A stretch of 64,000 nucleotides of DNA, taken from Rhizophagus clarus. Its lineage: Eukaryota; Glomeromycota; Glomeromycetes; Glomerales; Glomeraceae. The stretch covers positions 62,001-126,000 of the forward strand of contig BLAL01000259.1 in NCBI GenBank assembly GCA_015698045.1. The letters run 5' to 3'. Below are positions 43,704 to 56,499 of the stretch, in pieces (position 1 is the first letter of the stretch; the number at the start of each line of letters is the position of its first letter). Made by a program: the position numbers and the translations under genes. The notes below the pieces were generated by a model that saw nothing but the letters and a program-made list of their open reading frames with translations, had not been told where the DNA came from and made no database searches.

Positions 43704-44575
43704 TAATATGTGCTTTCATCGAGGAATTAGTCAAAATCATGTAATCTTAGTGCTATAATTACGCGAGTAATTAAAATAATGATATTTTTTAAGTGACGTG
43801 GAAGGCCGACACATTATAACATTTGAAGATCTGCAATCAATTAGATGTCGATTGTTAGACAACAAAAATCTGATCGGCATTATAATGCACATTTTTTTAA
43901 ATATTACGCATGTAATTAGATATTTTTAAATGTCGTAAATAAACTGAAAAATTTTTTTACGCAGGCACAGCACATAATTAATTATTTGACACACTTAAAA
44001 TTTTTAAGACTAAGACGCCTCTAGAATCACAAATATAACAATGGGAAATTCATTATAAAGTTGAATGATTCTGATGTAGTAATAATATAAATATCAAAAT
44101 TGTAATTGGTTAATTCAGTTTACACAATCAATAATAAAAAAATTTAATTAAATAATATGTGCTTTCATCGAGGAATTAGCCCAAGTCATGTAATCCTAAA
44201 TTTAAAAATGTACACTATAATGGCGATTAGGTTTTTGTTGTCCATCTAATTGATTGCAGATCTTCATTGTTATTCGGCACATAGCATTACGCATGTAATT
44301 AAAATAATAAGATATTTTTAAATGATGTAAAATAACTGAAAAATTTTTTTACGCAGGCACAGCACATAATTAATCATTTGACACACTTAAAATATATTTA
44401 AATTTTTAAGACTAAGACGCCTCTAGAATCACAAATATAACAATGGGAAATTCATTATAAAGTTGAAATGATTCTGATGTAGTAATAATACAAATATCAA
44501 AATTGTAATTGGTTAATTCAGTTTACACAAAAAAATTTAAATTTTTCTTGCTAAATAAGAATCAAAAAAATAATA
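43704..44575. repeat. ~450-bp tandem duplication with inverted inner segment
   Basis: Copy 1 starts at 43704 and copy 2 at 44152 (AATATGTGCTTTCATCGAGG in both); their right halves (TTTACGCAGGCACAGCACAT, GACGCCTCTAGAATCACAA) are nearly identical. Inside, copy 1 has GAAGATCTGCAATCAATTAG at about 43826, whereas copy 2 carries its reverse complement (CTAATTGATTGCAGATCTTC) near 44248, and the inversion extends some 85 bp. No coding. Confidence 0.8.
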
Positions 44576-44633
44576 ATACATATATCATTCTAACCAGAAC
44601 AATTGTTATTCACTACGAAGTTTATTGGATAGG

Positions 44634-45340
44634 AATCACGAGAAATTTTTTAAAGAATGGCATTCGAATGCCTTTCTTATGATAATTAATTAATAAAAAA
44701 AAAGTCACGGTCACAAAGTTCAAATCACGAGAAATTTTTTTAAAGAATGGCATTCGAATGCCTTTCTTATGATAATTAATTAATAAAAAAAAAGTCACGG
44801 TCACAAAGTTCAAATCACGAGAAATTTTTTTAAAGGATGGCATTCGAATGCCGTTCTTATGATAATTAATTAATAAAAAAAAAAGTCACGGTCACAAAGT
44901 TCAAATCACGAGAAATTTTTTTAAAGGATGGCATTCGAATGCCTTTCTTATGATAATTAATTAATAAAAAAAAAAGTCACAGTCACAAAGTTCAAATCAC
45001 GAGAAATTTTTTTAAAGAATGGCATTCGAATGCCTTTCTTATGATAATTAATTAATAAAAAAAAAAAGTCACGGTCACAAAGTTCAAATCACGAGAAATT
45101 TTTTTAAAGGATGGCATTCGAATGCCGTTCTTATGATAATTAATTAATAAAAAAAAAAGTCACGGTCACAAAGTTCAAATCACGAGAAATTTTTTTAAAG
45201 GATGGCATTCGAATGCCGTTCTTATGATAATTAATTAATAAAAAAAAAGTCACGGTCACAAAGTTCAAATCACGAGAAATTTTTTTAAAGGATGGCATTG
45301 CCGTTCTTATGATAATTAATTAATAAAAAAAATCACGGTT
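44634..45340. repeat. ~90-bp satellite, eight units
   Basis: Units read AAATCACGAGAAATTTTT, AAAGAATGGCATTCGAATGCC, TTCTTATGATAATTAATTAA, poly-A, AAAGTCACGGTCACAAAGTT. Each holds the 14-bp palindrome GGCATTCGAATGCC, lost in the last unit. Variation is mostly in the A-run length and a G/A at one site. The small minus-strand frame is a translation of the repeat. Confidence 0.88.
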
Positions 45341-45518
45341 TGCGAAGTTTATTGGATAAGATTAAAATAATTTTACGCTTGTATTAAACAATAGATTTCC
45401 AAAATTATTGAACCTCCATAATAAATTAAAAATTGCATCTATTTTTTCGATAAAAAAAAAAAATATTTTTTCTTTATTTAATATTCTAGGAAAACGGCCT
45501 GACGTAGAGAAAAAAAAA

Positions 45519-45805
45519 TGACAAAAGAAGAAATTTCAACAAAAAGAAATCGAAATTTCTGATCTCCAGATAATGTACCAAGAATTTCAAAAGCTGTTGA
45601 GACAGCTGGAGAACAAATAATTGCCAAATTAAACAACAAAACTGAGCGGGAGAACGCATATCTATTAAAGTGGATCGATATTTTTTAGAGCAAATTTCAA
45701 GCCAGGAAGAAGAGATACATAAACTTAAATTAAAGCTTTATTTATATTTAGCACAATCATCGTCGTCTACACCGCGGCCATCACCCTCATCATCGTCATA
45801 TGGAT
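45519..45805 (+). pseudogene. Short coding relic, unknown
   Basis: From ATG near 45519 the frame reads KEEISTKRNRNF, stop, then SPDNVPRISKAVETAGEQII and ENAYLLKWIDIF, stop, then a Ser/Pro/His-rich stretch. The middle has coding character; two stops in under 100 codons argue for a dead fragment. Family not recognised. Confidence 0.35.
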
Positions 45806-46106
45806 GAGCACTTTAACACAATCAAGTCAGTAATTTTTTAGATATTAAATAATTTTTTAATAAATTTCATTTTATAATTAATGAATAATTTCATTTTTAA
45901 GTAAAAGGTTTACTTTTTTGAAAACCATTTATAAATTTAATAAATAATATTTTACATTTATCTTGTACATATCATGTTTAAATATATTATCTTACTAATA
46001 AATAATAATAAAAAAAAGTATTTGTAAAGGTTTAACTGGGAAATTTTCGCCTGCCTGATAGGATATGGGGAAATTTTCACCCGATAAACTCTACGAGAAT
46101 AATTGC

Positions 46107-46172
46107 TATAAGGTAGCATAGTAATCGAACCTGAAACCTGGTGTTATGCTAACTACTCTATCACATGCAATT
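46107..46172 (-). pseudogene. tRNA-like relic (possible SINE head)
   Basis: On the minus strand TGATAGAGTAGTTAGCATA resembles an A box and D-arm, and CAGGTTCGATTACT a B box and T-arm, with GCAT...ATGC pairing around them. The boxes are too close together for a complete tRNA: the anticodon arm is missing. So this is a truncated tRNA or tRNA-derived element. Confidence 0.4.
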
Positions 46173-46769
46173 ACTAGTAAAGAGAAATTTTGTTGATTTC
46201 TTTTAATTATAAAAATTTACATGATTTTCGATTTTCATTAGCAGAATAATGATTAGCAGGGGACTTTCCCCTGTAGTTACATATATATCCATCCTCTGCG
46301 AATTGTTGCACTAAATCATTTCTTACAAACGAAAAAAAGGATCGTTTAATATGATACGCTAATGTTAAAGACTAATTAATATAAATTAAATTATTTATGT
46401 TATAGCGATATTTAATTTAGAGGACTGGATATTCACGTATTCAGTTAATATTGTAATCTGCACAGATTCGGATATTTCAGTTAATGTTATCTGAACCCTG
46501 TTACCAACAATGATGACATAATCAAGTTGATTGCTCCGCTTTTTAATCAAAATAGAATCTATTTTGAATATGAAGATACGATATGACCAAATGACCATGA
46601 TCCACTATCATCACTTATTCTTGTTATATACAGCGAGGAGAGCTTGACACTGATTTAAAAATACATAGCAATTTTATTGTTTATTGTATTTTCATTTTTA
46701 TGTTTTCTATCGCATAATAAACTAATATAAATAAAATAAAAATGTAGTTAATTCAATGTCAAACAAAAA
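46173..46769. other. Spacer, no gene seen
   Basis: AT-rich. The frame 46395-46598 lacks motifs and coding character. No TIR found. Confidence 0.4.
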
Positions 46770-48490
46770 TTGATGGAATCTTGGTCCCTGAATATTTTCC
46801 GCATATATCCTACAGTCATCTGTTTAGATTACGAAATTAGCTTCTTTAATATGCAATATGAAATTAAGTTTGATCTCTCCGTTTTTATAAATCAAAAATA
46901 GGAATTTTTGAACATGAAGACACGATATGATTAGATAACCGTATAACTGCATATAATATAGTTGATTCAATATTGAAATCTTGGACCCTGAATATTTTCC
47001 GCATATATCCTATTAGATTACGAAATTAACTTCTGTAATAATCCGAAATATGAAATTAAGTTTGATCTCTCCGTTTTTCTAAATCAAAAATAGGAATTTT
47101 TGAACATGAAACACGATATGATTAGATTAACCGTATAACCGCACATAACATAGTTGATTCAATATTGAAATCTTGGCCCCTGAATATTTTCCGCATATAT
47201 CCTATTAGATTACGAAATTAACTTCTGTAATAATCCAAAATATGAAATTAAGTTTGATCTCTCCGTTTTTCTAAATCAAAAATAGGAATTTTTGAACATG
47301 AAACACGATATGATTAGATTAACCATATAACTGCACATAATATAGTTGATTCAATATTGAAATCTTGGCCCCTGAATATTTTCCGCATATATCCTATTAG
47401 ATTGCGAAATTAACTTCTGTAATGATCCAAAATATGAAATTAAGTTTGATCTCTCCGTTTTTCTAAATCAAAAATAGGAATTTTTGAACATGACAACACG
47501 ATATGATTAGATAACCGTATAACTGCACATAATATAGTTGATATATTGAAATCTTGGCCCCTGAATATTTTCCGCATATATCCTATTAGATTACGAAATT
47601 AACTTCTGTAATGATTCAAAATATGAAATTAAGTTTGATCTCTCCGTTTTTCTAAATCAAAAATAGGAATTTTTGAACATGACAACACGATAACCGTATA
47701 ACTGCACATAATATAGTTGATATATTGAAATCTTGGCCCCTGAATATTTTCCGCATTTATCCTATTAGATTACGAAATTAACTTCTGTAATGATTCAAAA
47801 TATGAAATTAAGTTTGATCTCTCCGTTTTTCTAAATCAAAAATAGGAATTTTTGAACATGACAACACGATAACCAGATAACTGCACATAATATAGTTGAT
47901 ATATTGAAATCTTGGCCCCTGAATATTTTCCGCATTTATCCTATTAGATTACAAAATTAACTTCTGTAATGATTCAAAATATGAAATTAAGTTTGATCTC
48001 TCCGTTTTTTAAAGTCAAAAATAGGAATTTTGAATATGAAGACACGATAATCGTATAACCGTACATATAGTTGATTCAATATTGAAATCTTGGTCCCTGA
48101 ATATTTTCCGCATATATCCTATTAGATTACGAAATTAACTTCTGTAATGATCCAAAATATGAAATTAAGTTTGATCTCTCCGTTTTTCTAAATCAAAAAT
48201 AGGAATTTCTGAACATGATAACACGATAACCGTATAACTGCACATAATATAGTTGATATATTGAAATCTTGGCCCCTGAATATTTTCCGCATTTATCCTA
48301 TTAGATTACGAAATTAACTTCTGTAATGATTCAAAATATGAAATTAAGTTTGATCTCTCCGTTTTTCTAAATCAAAAATAGGAATTTTGAATATGAAGAT
48401 ACGATATGATTAGAAACCGTACATATAGTTGATTCAATATCGAAATTCTAGACTCTGAATATTTCTTGTATATAATATCCTACAATCATC
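46770..48490. repeat. ~180-bp satellite, about ten units
   Basis: Units carry CTTGGCCCCTGAATATTTTC, CGCATATATCCTATTAGATT, AATTAACTTCTGTAATGAT, GTTTGATCTCTCCGTTTTTC, AAAAATAGGAATTTTTGAAC, then a variable ATAACCGTATAACTGCACAT segment. Lengths vary from about 175 to 200 by loss of a short block near the end of the unit. The first and last units are the most diverged, as expected for array edges. Confidence 0.88.
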
Positions 48491-48599
48491 TTAACAAGTT
48501 CATAACGTTAAAAAAAAATGAACAAACGTAACAAACAAACAAAAGGTATATCTTGGTTTTTATTTATGTAAGAAGTGTCACGTATTAATATTATCATAA

Positions 48600-49873
48600 T
48601 AGTTTCTCGTGATAGAGTTCGTGAAAACGCCCTCCAACAAGAAGAGAGAGAAATAGAGAGGAGGGAGAGTGAAAGAAGAGAAAAGGAAAGAAGAGAAAAT
48701 GAATTAGAAAGAGAAGGTAGAGAAAGAGACGAAAGAGAAACGGAAAGAAGAGAAAATGAATTAGAAAGAGAAGGTAGAGAAAGAGACAAAAGAGAAAAGG
48801 AAAGAAGAGAAAAAGAGAGAAGAGAAAGAGATAGGATGGAAAGAGAGAAAGAAGAAAGAGAAAGAAACGAAGAAAGTGAAAGTGATCAAGATGGTAAACC
48901 TTTTTTTTATATATTAATTTTACTCTTTTACTGTTTACTGTACAATAAATGAATACTGATTTTTTTTTTACTTATAATGTAATATAAGATATTCCTCCTC
49001 AATTTGAGGAGATGACCAACCAACTACAAATTTGTAATTGGTTAATCGCTAATCCAGAAATATTAAATTTAGCCAACCAAATGCTTACTGCGAAATCGCA
49101 AGATATTGGAGTTTCAAAGCCTGCATCTTATGATAATACCAATAACGTAATATCATATGGAAAAATTTATGATTGGCTAATAGTGCCATTTCAGATAAGG
49201 AAACAATTAATAACGTTATATTATTATATATTAATAGGACAATTATAGGCTTTTCGACGAAGAATTAAAATGTTTATTTTTAAGAAGTCGACACCCTCCG
49301 CGTTCCGCCTACAACAACTCGTTTATAAAATATTCAACCTTGCATCATTCAAAAAAGAGGCCGAAAAACTGGTGCAAGATGCCAGTAAAAAGTTCACCGA
49401 TTACCGCAACAAATTCAACGAAGCAATCATATTGCTTGTAAAAGACATGCAAGGAACAAATAGGTAATAACTATTTCGTTATTAGTTTAATAATATAACA
49501 TTATTATTATTCGAGTTTATATTTCTTACTATTCTAGGGAGTTCTCTGACCATGAGGTCAATGAATATATCTCAGAGGAAGTAGTCGTTAAGAAAATACT
49601 ATGACGTCAACTTGCCGTCGTTGATGTAAACGAATTAAAAAAAATTAATTCGTTGGAAAAATTAATAGAATTTACGCGTGAAAGCTTCAAGATCCATTGG
49701 AAGTCTAAGGACCTTGAAGCGGTCAAGAAATTAGATCACATCACTAGGGATATATATATTCCGTCGCGAAGCGGTCTTGACATCGCTAATAATTTGACGG
49801 TACATATTTATTATTTATTCTTCAATTTTTGCTTATAGTTAATATATTCTAATTTTCTTATTTTCAGTTATAA
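48600..49873 (+). pseudogene. Spliced charged coiled-coil protein with two stops
   Basis: Exon structure by phase: to 48893, 48989-49463, 49538-49799, 49868-49873, all GT-AG. Exon 1 encodes an almost pure Glu/Arg region with a duplicated ~20-residue block (ERRENELEREGRERD). Exons 2-3 encode a helical domain (ICNWLIANPEILNLAN, SYGKIYDWLIVPF, ASKKFTDYRNKFNE, FKIHWKSKDLEAVKKLD). In-frame TAG at 49246 and TGA at 49602 break it. The 5' start is uncertain: no convincing ATG before the repeat. Family not known to me beyond a vague recall of Rhizophagus paralogues. It could be expressed if the stops are read through or spliced out, but I see no such introns. Confidence 0.5.
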
Positions 49874-50255
49874 ATGAATGTAATCCGATTAATAAACAAG
49901 CAATAATATTAATAAATGTTTATCGTACCTAAATAACTACTTTAAGCAATAAATTTAAATAAAATTCTTGAGTTTTATTATAACATTATGCATTAAAATT
50001 TTTTTTTTAATTTATCGGGCTTTCCATTTCGGACGAACTATCTGAATCGTTTCATCCAATATAAGCTGATACTCAAAACTCTAATTTGAAAATGAATTTG
50101 TGAACCTATGCATTAAACGCGTGCGTTGTGCACTGTATTTTGAATTTATCTCCCCGTTATAATGTACAAAAAATTATATATAATCAGACTTATTTTCTTC
50201 GGTTCTATCATTTATAACCAAATTTCTTATCGTATTATAAAAGTCTAATTAACCA
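49874..50255. other. Spacer, no gene seen
   Basis: AT-rich intergenic sequence without motif. Confidence 0.4.
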
Positions 50256-50389
50256 TGAGAAAACGATATATTTACAACACTACTGAAGAATCAGAACAAC
50301 GATATCGAATTTGAAATCGTTTTACTAATAGAACTGCAACGCTTGCACCCTCATCAACCACTGCCTTTAGTCACTCTTACCGGACCAAC

Positions 50390-53300
50390 ATGCAAATATC
50401 ACCGCCTTTACCGAAAAATAATGATGACATGGAGGTTCAATATGATCATAAAGATGATGATATGATTTCACAATATGAATACGATAATGATGATATAATC
50501 TCACAATATGCATTCGATAATTTATATAATGAAGAGGAAGAGGAAGAAGAAGGGACAGAAGAAGGAGGTGAAGAGGAAGAAGAGGAAGAGACAGAAGAAG
50601 GAGGAGAAGAGGAAGAAGAGGAAGAGACAGAAGAAGGAGGAGAAGAGGAAGAGGAAGAAGCAGAAACAGGAGGTGATGATCATCGTCAAATTGTCGATGA
50701 AGCACTTGATAAAAATAAAATGCCATCCTATAATGGTGATGGAGAATTCGCTCCATATTTTGAAAATTTTACGACTGCTTCACTTTTTTGCTGGTTACAA
50801 AAGCATAATATCTCTACAAGTGCTTATGAAGATCTTGTTGACGTTCTTCATAATTCCAAATTCAATCCAAGCCATGTAGTGAAGAATATTCGAAGATTTT
50901 GAGAATGGAGAAAACGTCTTCCTCTTATTCCTATATCAGCAAAACCTATCTCCATTTTATCAAAAAAAACTCCTTCAATTTCTAAAGAAATAAAGAATGC
51001 ATACCAATTTTCTATCAGAGACATTATTTGGTATGTCCTTAATAATCCCTCAATACTTAGGTGCATGTACTTTGGTCCTGGAATTGATTCTGAAACAAAA
51101 TTAGAACATTGGCACGGTACATTGTGGGGAGAATCACCACTTTTTGGTGATGATCAAATAAAGATATTAGAAGGTATTTATAATCATATTATCAATTCCC
51201 TGTATTGTTACCATCATATTAATTATTTTGTTTATAATATGATAGTGATATATAAATCTGGTGAGTTTATTTATTATCATTATAATAATGAACGGCAACT
51301 TGGCAGGTTGAGGGCAATTTTAAAAAATGCCAATAATGAATATCGGCTGAGAATTCAGGAAGTTGTAAGTTATGATAATTTGCCTGAAATTTTTAAAGGG
51401 AGAGTTAGGCAAGAACGTTCTATTGCTGGTGAAGTATGGCTGAAGGATGAGGCATATCAAACGATTGCAATTTCCCAATTCCTTGAAAAAGCTAATGTAA
51501 TGATAGTATACCAGCATCAATACGTTCCTAAAACCGCATTACGAATTACTGAGATAATATATAGATACCAAAGCCGTTGGCATATTCATGATGTAATATT
51601 TTCATATCAACATCCTTCTGACTATATCACATTAAGATTACCACCATCATCTTTGCCAGTGTATAAGTTGTTTATTGATTTGTATTATGATGATTTTGGT
51701 ACATATAGAAATGTGTATCATTCATTAGGAGGCATATACTTGCAATTCGGAAATATGCCCTTCATGAAAGAAAATTGCTTAAAAACCATTTTGTTCTTGG
51801 ATTTGTCCCATTCGGTGGCAATTTTAATGAGTTTATTCAGCCATTTATTTCTGAAATGAAAGAATTTGAACAAGGAAAATTAATGAAAGTAAATGGCCAA
51901 GATGCTTGGGTGATAGCTGGTTTGGGTGTTGTGACCGCTGATTTGCCCCAAGGAAATGATATGGCTGGGGTATTAAGACACAATGCCATGAAGGGCTGTC
52001 GCACTTGTTCGGTATCTTATAATTCATTAACTGATTTTAATCAAGACCTACAAAAAATATCGAAATATCATCACGTTACTGACAATCAATTTAAAGAAAT
52101 ATTACGAGAAAATGGTACGTCAGCAAAAAAACATCTCAGTTCACAATATGGTCTGAGGCCGCAGCCTAGCATCTTGGATAACTTAAAGAGGGATAGACAT
52201 TTACAGACTCCGCAGGATGTCTATCATGCAACCGCGGGAAAAATTGGATGCCTTCTCAAATTGACATGTGAATTATTTTTACGGGAAGGTGAAGATGATT
52301 TTATAGAAGTTTGGAAAGAATTCGAAAAACCAAAAAAATGGTCTCGTCTACCAAATCTGATTAGTCACCATGCCAGCTTTATGATGTCAGATTATTTCCA
52401 ACTTGCAATGATAATGCCATTTATATTATACCGTTTTTTGAAGGTAACATTTAAATAGTATTCTTACTATTATACTTCAGCGCGAATTAATTACGGTTTC
52501 AAACTTTTGGCATTACGTCTGTAAAAATCTGCCGTAATAATTTTGGCATAGCCATTTTTTTTGACGTAATACGTAATGTTGAAATAATTTCAATGATCAA
52601 ATTTGATTGGATCCCAATCGTTACTAAATTTTTTTTTTTATTTTATTTTATTTTTCAGTTTTTTAAATTTTTTTATCAGTTTTTATAACCAAAATTTTAT
52701 TATCTTTTTTTCGGTTTTTATAAACAAAATTTATTAGTTTATTTTATTTTATTTCTTTTCCAGTTCTTAGCCGAATTATATATTATATATATATACAGTA
52801 TATATTCGGTTTTAAAACAAAATTTTTTTAAAAAAACTTTTTAAAAGGCGAATAATTTTATTAAGACTAAGGAAGAATGGAATTGGAATAAGAACGCCAC
52901 TTTTGGAATTAGAGTCTCACGAATAAGGTGAGGAACGGGTATGAGGAATGGGCTTTTTAGGAACTCTAGTGAACTTTGCTAATATTTTTTATCTTTTTTA
53001 TTTTGTATCTACCTGGACGCTTTGGATAGTGGATTTTGGATGGTTATGTTAATTTGGATTCGGCTTTGCTGCTGAAATTTTCATCATTCTAAAATTTAAT
53101 TCGCGCTGAAGTATAACAATTATGATATCTTTATTAATTTGCTGGTTTACTAAATCTTTTTAAAGCCATCAAGTTTAAAGGAAAGCGAAGCAGCGACAAT
53201 TAAGAAAAATACTGGGGTGGCCCGAATTGATCTTGTACCAAAGAGTGTTATTTCATGCTGGGTACATGTTGCTAAGACAATGAAAGCTGTTTTCAGTAGT

Positions 53301-54427
53301 GAATTCACAACAGGAAGTTATCAAAGCCTGCAAAAATGTCTTCAAGATAAGTTAATAATACTTCCAAAGGTATATAATACTATTTTGGAAAAGTAATATC
53401 CTTAAATATCCTAACAATATTTTTTTTAACAGGTTTTTGCAGATTTTATTAATCTGCCAAATTTACATATAAATATGCACCTTTCAATGCATGCTCAAAC
53501 CTTTGGAACTCTTAATAATACTCAAGTCGGAATTAAGGAAATGGTTCACCGCATTTTCAAAGGAATTGTGCCAAATACAAATCATAAAGATATAGATTTG
53601 GACTTAATAAAACGATATAATACTCTCTTTGCAATTCGGCATTTATCTGATGGTGGAATTGATCCAAGATTTACAAGACCTTGTGCCAGTTTTACAAGTT
53701 TAGGTTATTTATTGTCAGACTGGTACCTTACCGAAGACAAATCCTCAAATGAAGAGCAAATTTCTAATGATGATGATGGTGATGTTTTAAAGGAATTTTG
53801 TTTCAATTTTCTTATATGCATTTGTAGTAGTATTAACTTTTTTAAAAAATTTAGTTACATCACCAGTAGAATTTATTTCCAATATATCTTTAAAAAGAGG
53901 AATGTCCAAGAAAAATCGGGATAATCTTCTCCAAAATATATTAAATTTCAAAAGCGAATTGTCAGAATCATACAAAGATATGAGATTAGGCGGCGCTGCA
54001 CTCATATACAGTAATTCAATAAGCTGGTATGAATTTGCATCATATACAATTGAAGAGAAAAATGGTACCTTTGCAAAAGTGACCTTACACCTTAATGATT
54101 TTATTATGATTAATGATGAAGATTTTAACGAATCTTACGCTATCATCAGAGGAATCTTCAAACATAAAGGTAATAATGAGAAGTATTATGCCTTCATAGT
54201 CATAGATTGGTTTGAAGATAATAATCGGGAACATCCAGTATTGGAATGCCCTCTCTACTACCTTCGAACCATAGAAAGTCAAAGATAGAGGAGCATTTTT
54301 CCGATCAGTGCAATTGATAGTGTAAATAAAGTACATTTTATTCATAATTGCAATCCGGGATGTCAAGATCATTACAATAGTACAAATAAGAGTTGGATCA
54401 AAAATAATTATTATTTTAAAGCAATAT
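50390..54427 (+). pseudogene. Plavaka/Tnp2-type (CACTA-related) transposase, spliced, broken
   Basis: Exon 1 is 50390-52443, exon 2 53166-53369, exon 3 from 53433. The N-terminus is a low-complexity Glu/Gly-rich tract with three repeats (EEEEEETEEGG). Then come the typical Tnp2 features: IWYVLNNPSIL, HWHGTLWGESP, LFIDLYYDDFGTYRNVYHS (first acidic region), NMPFMKE, NHFVLGFVPFGG, GCRTCSVSYNSL, KHLSSQYGLRPQP, MHLSMHAQTFGTL, KEMVHRIFKGI, ending IDWFEDNNREHPV and LECPLYYLR. Breaks: TGA at 50900, frameshift near 51770, frame change between 53780 and 53900, TAG at 54286. A TA-flanked MITE enlarges intron 1. I saw no terminal repeats for the whole element. Upstream coding may begin near 50256, but the frame there is uncertain. 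Confidence 0.78.
52473..53113. mobile_element. ~640-bp TA-flanked MITE in transposase intron
   Basis: TATACTTCAGCGCGAATTAA (52471) is inverted at 53115 (TTAATTCGCGCTGAAGTATA), with TA on both sides. No transposase inside. The intron's GT donor (52444) and AG acceptor (53164-53165) remain outside it. Confidence 0.82.
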
Positions 54428-54429
54428 AA

Positions 54430-55140
54430 TTAATTTTTGTTTATTTTGTACAATTTCGTTCGTGGTAGTATTTATTCAATATCATAGTTACTATGTGTTT
54501 TATATTTTTAAACAAAACGTTATTTTTTTTTTATCTACTGATAGTATCAATATAATTATTGCTAACGATTCAGTTAGTATAAATAACAATTATAATTTTT
54601 TTTTTTCATTTTTGCAATATTCGCAGTACAAAAAGAAAAATATGGTTGATCGATATTGTGATGACATCGAAGCGATGTTTTAATGATATTTGAGATGATA
54701 CTTAATTACAATTAGTTTTTTTTTAATAAAAACGTATGATTTGAACTTTTTAATCCTAAAGTAAAATAAAACCTATCTCTTTCCACATTTGCCACATTAG
54801 GGAGAACAAGAAGACGAGACCTGCTTATCTAAATATCTGTCGAAATGATCGCGAATCCGTGAAGAAGAAATTAAACCATCATGTGTCACCATCCTGATTG
54901 TCCAATCAAGACTGTTATTGTAGCATATAATAGATAAACAAGTTCCGCAAAAAATAAAAATTTCTCTTCCGTAGTTTACAATCATAAAGACGCATTTTCT
55001 TTGATTTACTATTTCTTTTTTGTCTTCAGGAAACTTGTTTCATATTTGTATATTATTCTCTCTAGTCTTTACATTTCTGTCTGAATTTATTACCCATCTC
55101 AAGGCAATTCAAATAAGAAACAAATTACATAAGCTCTGAC
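54430..55140. other. Spacer with one doubtful ORF
   Basis: A 62-codon minus-strand frame (54797-54985) reads IVNYGREIFIFCGTCLSII and DHFDRYLDKQVSSSCSP. It has some coding look but no family match, so I do not call it a gene. The remainder is AT-rich. Confidence 0.35.
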
Positions 55141-55270
55141 ACGTCCTAAGACACGTCGAGTGGTACGTGCAGAAAGGGCCCAAAAGAACTTTGTTTCTAG
55201 GTTATTTAGAAGTGCATGGCTACAACCAAAAAAGAAAACTATCTCCATTTCATCAATGAAGAACGTAAGT
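55140..55270 (+). other. Possible exon fragment
   Basis: PKTRRVVRAERAQKNFVS and RLFRSAWLQPKKKTI read in one basic frame that ends at GAACGTAAGT, a good 5' splice site. No partner exon was found. Probably a gene relic. Confidence 0.3.
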
Positions 55271-55379
55271 GATTGTTTATGTCAGATTCAAATTTTTTTT
55301 TTTATATATATTTTGCTTATTACGAATTTTGGCAATAACACAACTAAAGGTTTGTTATATTCAGGTAAGTCTTAATTTA

Positions 55380-56330
55380 TTCGGGTCACAGTAATCATAT
55401 TTTTTGCGTTTTGTTTTTGCAAACTTGTCAGAGATTGTTACAGGGTATAGCTTCTGATGTTTATTGTGAATTAAATTAGGTTTTCTGTTGTCATTATTAA
55501 TCATGACTTTGTTATACCAAGGTACTGACTAGACTTGAAGCATAACTTGATTTTATTAAACAATTCTTTATCTATTACACAGAGAAACGTTGAAAAAAAT
55601 ATAACTACGGTGAAAACTTGGATACCGCACGGACCCTAGCCTGGCTAAAATCCTTCTACACGAAAGTATAGATTAAAGTGACCAAGGATCTTTATATAAT
55701 ATGATTATCAGTCATGGTAAGGTCTCGACGGTCAAATCAAGTTTGTGCATATGGTTATTGATGAGTGTTTTAAAACATGTGATTAGTACGTAATTTCTGA
55801 CCAATTCTTTGCGAAAAAGGCGAAAAAGAAATTGTGATAACGCCACGTAAAATAAGAAAAATATTTGGTCCAGATAGGCAATGAGGTATGTCAAACGCTA
55901 ATGTATTATGATTAATTGCTACATTGCTTTGTATATGGTATTTCTATGATGTCAATGGCAAAAATAATACTATATTTAGTTCCACGTAAGTAAGAAGTTG
56001 ATTAGACGAGAAACGGTCATTGGAGTCAAAAATGTGGGTACGGTACATCATTGAAAGATAATGAATGATTGTTTCTAATGCCGATGTGATATAGCCGATG
56101 TGATAGGTAAAATTCCAGGATCATTAATTAGCAAGCTAAAACATTGCGACGATAATTAACATCATTTTCCAAATATTCCGTTTGGTAGGGCTTTCTTGAT
56201 TTCTTTGCAGTATACTACTGCAATATCAGATACATTATAGAAGTTTACTATCAATGGTTCCTAAAGTTGTCCTTTCGATTTATTAGCATCTACCATATAT
56301 TTTATTCTTCATAATACTTTGTACTTCTTA
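55380..56330. other. Spacer, no gene seen
   Basis: Moderately AT-rich sequence without repeat or coding signal that I can support. Confidence 0.4.
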
Positions 56331-56334
56331 ATAT

Positions 56335-56455
56335 TTTATTTTTCATAATATTTTATTTTTCATAATATTTTATTTTTCATAATATTTTATTTTTCATAAT
56401 ATTTTATTTTTCATAATATTTTATTCTTTGTAATATTTATTTTTCATAATAACAT
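56335..56455. repeat. 17-bp tandem repeat
   Basis: Six or more copies of CATAATATTTTATTTTT-type units; edge units are altered (CTTAATATTTTATTT, TTGTAATATTTATTT). Confidence 0.85.
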
Positions 56456-56499
56456 TTATTCTATAGCAAAAAGTATTAATTAAACCATATTACTATCGA

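Noticed and set aside
46770-48490. CRISPR-like array
   Set aside because: Units are whole-length repeats of ~180 bp without unique spacers; a satellite in a eukaryotic genome.
50367-50879. Leu-rich minus-strand and Lys-rich plus-strand frames over the GAAGAGG tract
   Set aside because: Shadows of the Glu/Gly repeat in the Plavaka-type N-terminus.
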